NCBI GenBank assembly: GCA_009746045.1 | Contig: RPFO01001075.1 | Coordinates: forward strand, 52,501-116,500 | Direction: 5' to 3' | Source of the DNA: Mesostigma viride | Taxonomy: Eukaryota; Streptophyta; Mesostigmatophyceae; Mesostigmatales; Mesostigmataceae | Length of the DNA stretch: 64,000 nt | Part shown: positions 12,656-23,440 of the stretch, piece by piece | How the letters are laid out: each line of letters opens with the position of its first letter | Position numbering within the stretch: position 1 is the first letter of the stretch | Notes under the pieces: model-generated | Database searches by the model: none | Seen by the model: only the letters and a program-made list of their open reading frames with translations | Told to the model about the DNA's origin: nothing | Position numbers and translations under genes: made by a program

Positions 12656-13190
12656 TCCCCAGCAGTTGACTGAAGCGATCACGAAACGGGACCTCCGTCC
12701 CGTCTACTATATAAGTGCTAGCTCAGCCGCGGCAGCGGCGGGCGACTGGAAGCCCCAATATCACCAGATGTCGCCTCAGCTTTGACACTAATCTCCAACC
12801 CCACCGCCTGCGCCTCCAAGCCCAGACAGTCCAGCCAGGTCTGAATGTGCTCGGGGCGCGCAATGAGGGTGGTATCATCCGCATAAATCAGGTCGGACAG
12901 GCGATAGCCAGGACCACTGCCGCCGTGTTCGCGCTCCTGATGTCCAAGCCGGGCTCGAACCCTTTTCAAGAGCAGTAAAGCGCGCACATGCCTGCGCATG
13001 ACGTGATCCACGACAACAATGAACAGATATGGGGACAGGACACAACCTTGCCACACTCCGTGGTGAAGGGGGAATGGTGGGGCACCTGGTGCCTTCCGTA
13101 GTCCGCACTACTGCCTTCATGCAGTCGACGAATGGTGTTCAAACATGGGCTGGGACCACTATAGGTCGGCCAGCAACTAGGATCTGTGTA
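12656..13190 (-). mobile_element. LINE reverse-transcriptase fragment, rearranged
   Basis: The - strand encodes GCVLSPYLFIVVVDHVMRR and LIYADDTTLI, the non-LTR RT catalytic YADD box, followed by the LEISVK region. It is closely similar to the LINE at 49681-51192. Similarity runs from about 12656 to 13136, then jumps: 13140-13185 matches a part of that LINE more than 1 kb nearer its 3' end (about 49955-50000). This copy therefore has an internal rearrangement. Both ends are missing. Confidence 0.85.
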
Positions 13191-14178
13191 GTACCATGCA
13201 CCATGATGTATCATTCCTAAAAGCCCTGCATGGAATGGGGTGGAAGGTGGTTGTGGCTAGGCAACAGCTAGGGCATGGCATCTCAGCAGAGAGTACGTGA
13301 CTCTCTGCATCATTGGGCAAAGCAGGGCTAACATAGCTGCTACTACAGCAGCATGTTAAATTTAATTTAATTTAGTTTAATTTAATATGCTTGACGCAAT
13401 TCACCGTACACGTGTACGCACATAATTTCTCACATGCATGCACTAGATCGAGCTGGCCGCATCGTTTATGCACATGCATGCACCTAGCTGCAACTCACTC
13501 AACATTAGATTAAGTGATCTCGACAACTGCCCGGCCGTGCTGCACCTGGACTTTTGCCAGCTTGTCTCAGCCAGAAGTAATCAATGCAACTTTCACATGC
13601 AGCTAGCCTTTTATTATATAAGAAAAAGAAAGCCAACTCGCACACAATATCGAGTGTCAGCCAGCGAGGGCAACTGTTTCAACTGGCATAAACAAGTCGA
13701 GTACTCATGTGCTTTCAAGAAGACAGTATTGTGCACAGTTGTCTCACTTAACAGAAAACAATTAAGGTTCAGCTTATATACAAGTGCATACGATTTCGAT
13801 CCCACATGTTGCGCCACCAACATGTACGCAATCAATATTCTGTGCAAAGACCTTGTCAGAGCTAGTAGTAATAGTGTTCGCACTAGCCAAAAGGACAAGT
13901 GTCATATCGCGCGTGGGAAGGAGCACTGATGTGCATACGCGCACTGACAGCAGATGCACTGCAACATAATAAGATGGCAATTTATGCAATAAATCATTTA
14001 GCATCCTATCCAGGCCTTCAACTGGAGAACATGGGTGCGAACAGTCCACATCTTGACTGAGACCATGGATATTGAGCATAGTCAAGCTCAGGTCAACCAC
14101 ATAGCATTGTTCCTTCAGCCCAAATCAGTCAAGCTGTTTGTGGGGTGACATCACATTTGGCCATCCAGCCCTGCTGGC
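13191..14178. other. Non-coding stretch, probable 3' flank of the - strand membrane-protein gene
   Basis: The sequence is AT-rich with a (TTTAA)-like patch near 13358-13390. A 153-codon open frame on + (13468-13929) has no recognisable family motif and no exon context. I see nothing else that can be supported. Confidence 0.4.
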
Positions 14179-15282
14179 TTACGCCACGGAGCTGGGCATC
14201 GCGCCGGCCCTGGCGGGGGCGGCCGCGCGGTGCTCCTCCCCGCTGGGCCCCCGCCGGTCATAGAGCTCCTTTGCGGCGGCGGCGCCCCCAAGGAGGCCAA
14301 TGGCGAGGAAGAGTAGCCAGGTGAAGAATGCGGTGATGAAGGCAAACGCGACTAGCGTCTTGTACATCGCGTGCGGCGTGCGAGGCGTGCCAAGCTACAC
14401 GCAACATGACAGGAACACGTGTCCAGTGTGCAGGGCATCCAGCGCGTCGCCAGGGAGAGAATGGCAGGGTAAAATCGAAAAGTGCGTGGGTGGGTCGGTG
14501 TCAGCTCCGGGGTGGGCGCGAAGGAATGGCTGACACCTCAGAATCCTACTCGGGGACTGGGCATGCCCTGACTTGGCATCTAACTAAACGCCTTAACGCG
14601 GACGTGACAAGCAGGAAGCAACACACAGGCCTTATCAATGATGGAAACCTTGAACGACCAAACAGCGCCTGGCCTCCCACTTGTGGGGCATGCCCACCCA
14701 CTCACATCCCTTCATAAAAGCTTGACCAACAGGCAGGGACATGGCAAAGCCAGGCCACACCTGCATTGCTTCCCAGTGGCCAGCTGCACTGCTTGTGGCT
14801 GGTCCATGCAGGCGTATGCCCATGGCCAGCAGGACATGCAAGCCTAGTGCCACGGACCAGCCGCAATACTTGAACCCATGCCCCCCGATGTCCGTGTCGT
14901 CCAACAAACAGGCAAGGTACATGGTCACCCGAGACACGTCCAGAGAGACCGACACGTCGGACTCGGCACAGATTGACATTTTACATGGAGGCATTCCCTC
15001 ACAAGAAGGCCCACCCACAAAACATGGGATGCCCTGCGGACAGGTGGCAGATGGTCCCAGCCACCAACTCTGTCCCACCCCACGTACCCCCACGTCCTGG
15101 TCCCAGAGTTGGAGGAACTTGCAGGACCAGCCAAAGGCGTACGTCTCCAGTGCGGTGGCGACCGCCACGATGGAGAGGGCGGCGTTGACGCGGAAGAGGG
15201 ACACAATGGCCGCCATGCAGGCCACGACGCCAGCCAGCACCGAGGTGGCCAGGAAGAAGGGGGCTGACAGGTTGCCGGCCGT
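14179..15282 (-). CDS. Unrecognised multi-pass membrane protein, last two exons
   Basis: Two - strand exons, 15282-15088 (65 codons) and 14394-14179 (71 codons plus TAA), join in phase 0 across a 693-base intron with a GTACGT donor and GTGTAG acceptor. The upstream acceptor at 15283 is GTGCAG. Together they encode three strong hydrophobic segments: LSAPFFLATSVLAGVVACMA, AALSIVAVATALETYAFG and VAFAFITAFFTWLLFLAIGL. These are followed by a polar, Ala/Arg/Pro-rich cytosol-like tail. The upstream part is incomplete; a possible start exon lies at 16938-16879. The layout resembles small four-helix membrane proteins, but I do not recognise the family and assign no function. Confidence 0.55.
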
Positions 15283-15857
15283 CTGCACGGGGGGGGAAGG
15301 AGGCACCGAGGTGGCTGCCAGGTTTCAGTAGACCAGGAAGGGGTTTCTAGTGAAGAAGGGGGGTTGAGTATATGTGCATGACGTGGGCGCGGTGGTGTGG
15401 GGTCAAATACATGCGTGCACAGGGCACAGGGCGCGGTATGGGGACACCAGGGCAGACTGCGTGCACAAAACACTCTGTGCAGCACGCCATGCGCAGCCAT
15501 GCGCCACAGCGGGGCGCCAAGGGGCAGGTGCAGCGGGGGCCATGGCCAGGCCTGGCTGCATGTCGCGGATGCCATGGACAGGAGGGCGCGCAAGGGATGC
15601 AATATCAAGTCGCTGGAAGCGGTTCTTGACCAAAACACCAGCCGTGGTGAACGACCGGCAAAAGCTAAGGTGAGTATGCGACAGGGAAACGCCGCCATCC
15701 CCATCCATGGTGCACGCGAGCGCAACAAGGGAGCGCCCGTACTCGTGCGCCATGTGCACCAGCAGGCAGGCCCACCCTCACTCCTGACCACGGTTGCGGG
15801 TGTGCATGGTCATGTGGGCGGAAATGTGCCGCCGGAAAGGGATGATGGTGTCCGGCT

Positions 15858-15909
15858 TTGACCATGATGCCGATTGACCATACGGATGCGTTGACCATAT
15901 GGATTGACC
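15858..15909. promoter_or_regulatory. Cluster of four TTGACC motifs
   Basis: TTGACCAT occurs at 15858, 15874, 15891 and 15904, spaced 13-17 bases apart. TTGAC[C/T] is the W-box core bound by WRKY factors in green plants and algae. The cluster lies within the span of the - strand membrane-protein gene, either in an intron or upstream. Binding is inferred from the motif only, and the array could be a chance tandem repeat. Confidence 0.25.
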
Positions 15910-16878
15910 ATCGGATAATGCATTATATAGGCGGAGGTGTCATGGCAATCACCCCATGCGGGGAGCACGGCAACCAGGCTCCGGCAGCACACATGCATTC
16001 CGTGCAGGGGGCAGGCGTACTCAGCCAACCGAGGGGAACCGTGCCTTGGCACCCAACATGGTGCCGCACAGAACCCTAGGGGAGGCGAGTCGATCGTCAA
16101 CATGCCATCGCATTCAAAGCTACCAATGATCATCGGGTGTCCTGCTTGCTTCAAGTATTGCCACAACGACATTGTGACTGGGGTGGGGACCGGCTAACTG
16201 CTGGCTGACTGCAAAAGGCTAGCTACAGCAACAGCTAGGAAGAGCAAAACCAGCTAGGCAGACCGGAACAGGCCAATTAAGAGCAGGCAGGAGGTATGGG
16301 GGTAGTGTTGAGGGGCACTGTTGTAGTTCAAGCCATGCTGGTCCCTGCCGGTTGACTGTCCTGCGGCTTTCTTTCCCGCCGTGCTCGCATGAGCGCCTGC
16401 AACTTCATTCGTTTGCCTGACAGAGGGCGAGGATCTAACCTTGGGTGTTCTGTCCACCAGCTGCAGGGCGGGACAAGGGTGCAATGCACATGTCGGGATT
16501 CGGTTGTAGGGGGGAGAAAACATCCACGGAAGCAAAAACAAAAAAGAACGATGTCAGTACTAAGCCATGTATAATCGCCCTAACTCTATACCAACATCCG
16601 CCTCCCTGTGAAATTAGCTCGTCGAGTAACACAATGTATTGCTCATATACGAATGATCTATTTAAAAAATTAACGCAAGAAGTAGTGAAGGCTTACGTGG
16701 TTGTAAAGAGATGCTCCAATCGCGAATTGGACGACCGAGCACGCCTGCGCACATAGCAGTCAGATGGAGCAACTGCCCTAGGTAAGCGAATGAGGAGCCC
16801 GGCGGAGGTCGCCATCGAAACAATTTTACAGCTCACGGACGTATCGCAGGCAGAAAAGCATACGTACTAGACACTTAC

Positions 16879-16938
16879 AAGAACGGTCAAGGCTAAAAGC
16901 CAGGTGAGCGCCCTGGAAGCGGCCACACCTTTCTTCAT
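16879..16938 (-). CDS. Possible first exon (signal anchor) of the - strand membrane-protein gene
   Basis: On the - strand an ATG at 16938 opens a 20-codon frame, MKKGVAASRALTWLLALTVL, ending exactly at a consensus GTAAGT donor (16878-16873). Two lysines followed by a hydrophobic stretch look like a signal peptide or signal anchor. Linking it to the transmembrane exons at 15282-14179 is an inference from strand, distance and topology. The intervening exons were not resolved. Confidence 0.33.
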
Positions 16939-18785
16939 TTTTGGCTTAAGTATAAGATTATGGAAGCTAAGGGCAAGCTGGCTTGATTCACAGCAAATGA
17001 GCACTTCCGGACGCCGAAATTGCCCGACGAAATTGCGAGATGTTCTTCCTGTAGAGCAGCTATCAGCTGCGCGTTCCCCTGTATTGGACGCACAAAGCCG
17101 TTGGCGAATCTTGCTGATGCTCACCCATCTTTGCCTGTGCTGTCTGTAAAACGACCATCAGCGTTTCGCCAGTTACGAAGGATTGGGTGATGCTGCCCAG
17201 TGCCCAACGGCTGCATAGTTCATCGCTCTAATTACTTAGGGCTCGTTCTCTAGAGCTCCTTTTCCAAATTAGCGGCTCGTTCTAGGAAGCTCATCCCCAC
17301 CAACAAAAAGCTGTCGGACCACCGGCGCGGGAATAAACTCAACTCGACACTCGACCCCATCAACACTACAGTACCATACAGGTAGACGTAGTGATCATTA
17401 ACACCAATTAGTCTCTCATTTCAACTGACCAACTGTGGGTGGTTCCGCTTACAGCCAACTGTAGTCATTTCACGCCTCAAGTTGGGTTCGGGGTTTGAGG
17501 GTGACAACACAACTTAAGGCGTGAAAACAACTTAGGATTTGAATGATTGAACTAAACTGTGTTCTGTACTGATTTGAACCAAATATACTAAAAAATGATA
17601 ATCTGAACTATTTTCAAATAAGAATTCCGGTATCCTAATTCGACCCAACTAAAAGCGTGAAAACAACTCAAGCCAACCCAACTGAAGGCGTGAATGCCTG
17701 CATCAAGAACGGAAATTTGCGGAATACTGCTCACCAGTCACAATCGCCATGCCTGACTGATCAGTGATCAGTATGAGTTTTCATGACCCTGCATGCCGCC
17801 GCCCGCCGGTACAAGGCTACTGCCGTCCGCAGTGGCACCGGCGCGGGAACAGTAATACTCAACTCAACTAAAATCTTTATCCACTCCGCAGTCCGCGCCC
17901 TGTGCCTGGGGAATACTGGATTCCTGGTGTACAGCTGTATGTTGTATCAGGTTTGTATCAAGGTTGTACAGCTGTATGAACCGGGCCTTTGACAAGTCAG
18001 CAGGGCATGAACCGGGCCTTTGGGATTCCCGACCGGCAGAGGCGTCGCGGCGGACGAGCTCAAGCTGTAGAAAAATCAGGGGATCTCCAGGGAAGAGGTT
18101 TGCCAGGGAACCTCTGCAAGGAAACTCCTGGCCCAAACCTGGTCCGAACCTGGTCCAATGTCCTTTTCGGGGAAGTGGGTATATTTATTATCCAACTAAT
18201 GGTCCAACCTGGTGTCCTTTCAAGCTTCCTGGCAGAGAAATGTTGTTGTGTCCCACACCGCACATGGGCAGCAGAGAATCTACTGCGCCACACATCTGTA
18301 TCTTGCGCCTCAGTAACTGTTTAAATTACTTAATGAGGTGTTACTATTTCGGGGAAATGGGTATATTTTATTAGCCAATTATGGACCAAAAGGTGTTACT
18401 AGCGTGTAAAGTTCAGTTCAATGGTTGTCGCACTAAGTGTAGGTGGTTGTTGTTGTTGTTGTTGTTGCCCACGCCCACGTTGCACTAAATGTAGGTTATA
18501 CAAAAAGTGTAGGTTATACAACCGTTGCTTACTTCATGACCACTTGTGCACCTCGGCAAGGCTGCCGGCCTGCCACACGAATTTTGCAGAATCTGTGGTG
18601 GATGACGAAACTGGCCGCATTGCAGTTGTTGTTGTTGCTGTTGTTGTTGCCCACGCCGCACATGTGCAGCAGCTTTGGAAACTACATTAACTACGTGAAG
18701 GCGCACAACAACAGTTCGTCTGGAAGAATCTCTCTAGAGTCGACCGCGCGAGACTGCGAAATTGTCGCTTCTTTGACGGTTGATA
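16939..18785. other. Intergenic region with short diverged repeats
   Basis: No gene was recognised. Visible structure includes repeats of a 'GGCGTGAAAACAACT' type near 17516-17690. Two related stretches contain 'CACCGGCGCGGGAA' (near 17319 and 17838). A diverged duplication, GGGGAAGTGGGTATATTTATT, recurs about 170 bases later as a close variant (near 18170 and 18350). GTT-rich palindromic motifs follow. The promoter of the carbonic anhydrase gene should lie at the right end. Confidence 0.45.
18441..18672. repeat. Dispersed (GTT)n-GCCCAC-palindrome repeat, two copies
   Basis: At about 18446-18477 and 18626-18672 a run of GTT units is followed by GCCCACGCC. In the second copy this is followed by GCACATGTGC and GCAGCAG. 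The same module occurs at about 275-327, with GCCCATGGGC, and a variant occurs near 18241-18276. The shared order points to one small repeat family, perhaps a truncated SINE or MITE end. Confidence 0.5.
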
Positions 18786-19283
18786 ATGGCAACCGTCTTT
18801 GATCTGCCCCGAAGCGCTTTTTCGTGGAACCGTTTCGCTGCGTTCCTCGCAATTCTCCTACCAATTTTCATCACGTGCGCACGTGCCAATCACATTGTAA
18901 ACACCGTCGGTGGCAGCGAGATTGATGACTACCCATACGCAGTCGACTGGGATGATGGCATGTGCGCTGTTGGCGTCAAGCAGAGCCCAATCGACATTGT
19001 AACAGCCGCCGTCACATCGGAAAATGATGTGTTCAAGAAGCTGCAAACAGACTGGAGGCCCGACTCCCATGGCGAACTCAAGGTCACCAACCACAACGTG
19101 GAATATGAGTTAAGCGAGGACGCCGCCGCGCGCTCGCCGTTCATTTCTAACACCGGAGAGACCTTCTACCTCAAGCAATTCCATGTTCACCACCCCAGCG
19201 AGCACTCGGTGGATGGGGTGCTGTATCCCATGGAGGCGCATTTTGTTCATTTGAATGAGGCGAAGACCAAAGCAGCTGCCGTG
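18786..19283 (+). CDS. Alpha carbonic anhydrase, exon 1 (signal peptide and zinc site)
   Basis: Carbonic anhydrase interconverts CO2 and bicarbonate; secreted algal alpha enzymes serve the carbon-concentrating mechanism. This exon encodes 166 residues from ATG 18786 to a GTGAGT donor at 19284. Residues 1-34 form a signal peptide (hydrophobic 17-31, likely cleavage after ARA). KQSPIDIV is the family's first signature. FHVHHPSEH supplies the zinc ligands His133 and His135, and MEAHFVH supplies His152. Exon 1 ends in KAAAV in phase 0 and joins exon 2 (GVMFHY) as in other alpha enzymes. The intron between them is 9475 bases because it contains an LTR retrotransposon. Family assignment is firm. 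Whether the gene still makes enzyme is doubtful, because the end of exon 2 is lost. Confidence 0.9.
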
Positions 19284-20377
19284 GTGAGTGCTTAATTAAT
19301 ACGTTGATCACTAAATCAATTACGCGGGCAGTCTTAATTAATGTTGTGCATGTAGCAGGACTAGGCATTTGTCACGGACTGCTAATTTCCAGCTCACGAT
19401 GAGGCGGAATCATGCGTACACACTTGAAATTTGCAGTGCGCGCCATGACGCTTTTCCGTATTGTTAAGTACTGTACAGGTACGGGAATTATATGTGGGGG
19501 GGTAAAATACGGGTATAATATGCGTGGGGCCGGGGGTTTAAAATACGCAGGCTTAATTGAAATACGCGGACTTAGGGCGCGCATCGATCCATGTGGAAAA
19601 CACTTGCTTTGATAGTAATTACAAAGTACTAGTTTCATGGTATAGATACATGGCTTGCATGCAGTCACCCATGGTTGGCTAAGCACATTTTAATAGTCTT
19701 GTCACATCATCAAAACATGGGCATGCTCAAGTAAACCAATGCATGGTGGCAGCTCACTGCCCAGATGCACTAGTCACATGAATGCAATATCTCCAACTAT
19801 ATGATCATGCATCAGCAAAACACTTCTTAATTCCCTGCACGATAAAAATGTAAAGAAACCATTGGCGGCCACTCTCAGCCCTCAGCTTCTGAGCGCTGTG
19901 ATCAATGCTGATGCGAAGAAAGGGTGCTGCACTCTCACATAACAAGAACGCCCAAAAAGAACGCAAAAGACTTCGAACGCTCGCATTGGAAAGCACTGAA
20001 AGCATATCACGTTCGCCACAAATCTATCTATACCTTGACATCGTAAATCCCCGCCTGCAGGCGGGCAACAACGGCCGTTCTTCTATGCTGAAAATGTCAG
20101 GCACGAACTGTGCACGCCTCAATAATTCCTTACCGAAAATGGCCGTAAATTTGAAACAAAGCACCCGTTCTGCTTAGAATCCGATGCTATGGATATTAAT
20201 GCCTCCCTCACGTTCAGAACCCCCCCCAGAACCACGCATTTACTGCCGCTATCATGAATTCTATTTCATTCCGCGTCACTGACCAAAAAATTCATAATAT
20301 CCCCCATGCCGATGGCATAAAAAGAAAGCAGAGATATTATGAACAAGCTAATCTCAGACTGCCACAATCCAACATCA
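19284..20377. other. Carbonic anhydrase intron 1, part left of the LTR element
   Basis: Begins with the GTGAGT donor. No exon-like frame with carbonic anhydrase motifs is present. The final five bases, TTAGC (20378-20382), are the target-site duplication of the following retrotransposon. Confidence 0.7.
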
Positions 20378-20382
20378 TTAGC

Positions 20383-20855
20383 AGTTAGTCTCCATGCTTT
20401 GCTGTAGACTAAGTCTCAAAGGCATTGTGAATACAACGTATGAATAAGCCTTGTAAACCTACGTTGGTATGTGAATATAAATACCACGTGGGCTATGCAG
20501 ATAGGAATGCTAGTCGAGTCGCATACGTTTCCCTAGATAGGTACTTTGGGTACTGAGGTACGTGACAGATGTCAGTACCCAGTATACGTAGTGTCCTGTC
20601 ATTGGACGGTACTAGAGTATCCTAGATAGGGACCGTACTGCAGCGTGCATTGATCTGTGATCGCACGATGCAGTGACTAGACTGCTACCTGTCATCGTGT
20701 GGCCTCGGGCCAACGGTCTGCACCCAACGGTCACTGGCGGCGCAGCCGGTGAGAGGAACGTTGATAAAGGGTAAACCTATTTTCTAATGAACCAAGCAAT
20801 TCATTGCTCACAGCCTTCAGTGTTCTCAAGCAATATATCCCACCGCATTCTAACT
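20383..20855 (+). repeat. 5' LTR of Copia family 1
   Basis: 473 bp, bounded by AGTTAG and CTAACT. It contains a TATAAATA-like stretch (GAATATAAATACC, about 20472-20485) that could be the promoter of the element. Confidence 0.93.
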
Positions 20856-20873
20856 TGAATTTTATTTGCTACC

Positions 20874-23440
20874 ATGGCTATCACGAACAAGAATGTCGCT
20901 AAGAAGCTTACCTACAACGAGGATGATGATGGGCAGGATCGGCGGATGCCCAGAGACAACAACAAGAAGCCGGCTGGCGATGCGGCCATTTCCAAGAAAA
21001 AGAAAAAGAACAAAAAGACTCACAATGGTTGCCAGGACGAGGGGACGGCGGCTGCAAAGCCGACCGACCTACCCCCCTCCCCTGAGGCCGGAGGCCGAGA
21101 CGGCTCCCCCCGGGGGACCGGCTTACCCTCGACTCCGGCGGCTGCCCCAGCCGCAACCACGGCTGGCGCGGCCATGGCTGCGGAGACCTCGGTGGTAAAC
21201 CCCACTGAGGCTCCACAGTCCGGCCCCACGTTGCCATCTCTTCGGGAGCGTATGCCCCGTCAGACGGCCTCGGTGGCACCGGACGGGACGATTACCTTTC
21301 GTCCCGCCACATCAAACCTTAATGTCCCTTTCGCCCAGGGACACAACCACATTGAGCTAACGTTTGGGCGACCCTCGTCCCTTCTTCGCAAGAAGAAGGA
21401 CATGGAGAGTATTAAACTCGCACGGGTGGTGCGAAAACCTGTGGAACCCATCGCCGGACAACCAATGTCCGACGATGAGGTATCCGACACTGCCAGTCTC
21501 CCCGATGGGGAGACTGAGATCAATCTTACCCCAGCGCTCCTGGCGGTCGAGCAGGCCGCGCTGGTGGCAAATGAAGAACGCCGAGCGAGGCAGCGGACCG
21601 AGAGGTCCGCCGAGAGGCGGCTTTTCGGCTCGCCGCTAAGCGGCAAGAATATGAAGAGGAGCCGCCCGTCGCCTGGCTACCCACCAGGCGATGGCGGACG
21701 CGTACCGCGAGGCCACCAGCGGTTACGTGACCTCTCAAAAATGCTGACTATCCCATGCACTATGCGGACAGTCAAGACCTGGCCGAGCTTGCTCGGTCAG
21801 CACACTTTAAAACCATGTCCTCCAACCCAAGCCAGGGTCACGGAGGCCATCTTGGCCAAACATGGGGTGGTAGCTGAAGAAGCCCCCCCGCTGGAAACCA
21901 CCAGCAAGAAACCCTCTCCCCCCAACCCTGCAGTACAAGGAGGGACTGCTGGCCCTGGGCCGAGGAAGGGCAAAGAGGCGGACTGTCCAGTCCGGCCTGC
22001 TATGATCATGGGAGACCACTCCCTGACATACCCGAGGATGAGGCTGCCTTTCAGGCAGCCCTCCGGGAGCATGAGGTACGCAAGGAGATGAAGCGTCTCA
22101 TGCGGGAGGAGGCCAGGAGGAGAGAGGCGGCAGACACCCCTGCCCGCCCCTCCACCGATGGGGCTGGACCCAGTGGGGTTACCCGGACACCCCCGGGCTC
22201 CCCCGGGCCACCACCCCCCCTCCCCCTCCCCCACCACCCCAGGTTCGCCCTGTGGGTTGGGGCCCCCTCCCAACCAGGGGGGTGGCCAGGACCCCAGGAG
22301 GCCCTGGGGGGAGGTGCAGAGGTGCCACAGGCACCCAACAGGCCTGCTGAGGCCCCCCCAAGGAGCGGGGATGTCCTGGAACAGCTCGCCATTCTCCAGG
22401 CCAGCTGGCCTCGTTGCAAGATCAGCAGTTAACAGCTAACCAGCTGCAAACTGTCGAGGGCCTGCGCGCCCTGATGTCGCGGTATGAGCGGGGGACCATC
22501 AACCTGGACCCCACCCGCCTGCAACAAGCAACCGACGGCTTCTTGAGGGCCAACCCCCCTCTCACAGGTGTGTTTAACCCTCATAAAAAGGAATCCAAAA
22601 TCAATATTGCTGGCTTGCCTGAGGGTCACACTGTTGAACAAGCTAAGCAATTTGTTTTGCTTTGGAGTATGGGATGGAAGGTCTTAACCTTAGACATCAG
22701 TTTAAGGCTCTCAGGGCCTCCTCCACATTCCATCAATCATCTCCTGCAATCAGAGCATTGATTCAAACCTATCAGGAACGTACCCTGACACCTGAAGCAG
22801 CCATTGAACAGTGGCCTACCTTTATCACTGATCTGAAACAGCTAGTGCTTACCAATAACCACATGGAAGCAGTAGAACGTTTCAACTGGCTTGCTGCATA
22901 TAAGGTGAACAAGAATAACCTCTCTGGGGATGCAAAAACATACAGGGTAATGATTGAGAAAGACCTTGAGCTTCTCAAGCTCCAACCAAGGTATCTCATC
23001 CACACCTGGCTAACAAAAGCTAATTTGCAACCTTCTGTCCTGGCTACCCTGCTTACAGGCCTCAAGTCCCTCTGGGACAACTTCAGAGCTGCCATGCTCT
23101 ATATCGAGGAGGCAGTGGACCCCCTGGGTACTGGCAACCCAGGCCCAGGACCCCAAGGTCCAGGGTGTCCAAGGCCACAAACGCAAGGGGCAGGCCAGCC
23201 AGGGGGGGCACCCAAGACCCACAAGTCCTCCCACCAAGGGGGCAGTGGCTCTCAGGGGCGTGGCAACACGTGGCACCGTGTGCCCCTGCATGGCAACCCC
23301 AACAACAACAACAACAACAATAACAACAACAGGTCCCAGCAGGGCAACAATAACAACAGGTCCCAACAGGGCCAAAACAACAACAACAACAGGTCCCAGC
23401 AGGGCCAGAACCGGTCCCAGCAGGGAAAAACAACAACAAC
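20874..23440 (+). pseudogene. Copia family 1 gag, broken by several frame shifts
   Basis: Starts at ATG 20874, 19 bases after the LTR, with a Lys-rich N-terminus. The first frame closes at 22091. Coding character continues in other frames (for example EDEAAFQAALREHEVRKEMK near 22035, and 22662 onward with a helical capsid-like stretch TLTPEAAIEQWPTFITDLKQ). The region ends in Asn/Gln-rich repeats (about 23300-23450) made of CAA/AAC units. A Cys-rich segment with several CxxC pairs follows at the start of the integrase frame, in place of a standard CCHC knuckle. At least four frame changes are needed to read it through, so it is non-functional as assembled. Confidence 0.75.

Noticed and set aside
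13468..13929. 153-codon + frame
   Set aside because: No family motif, no exon signals and ordinary AT-rich context. Length alone is weak evidence.
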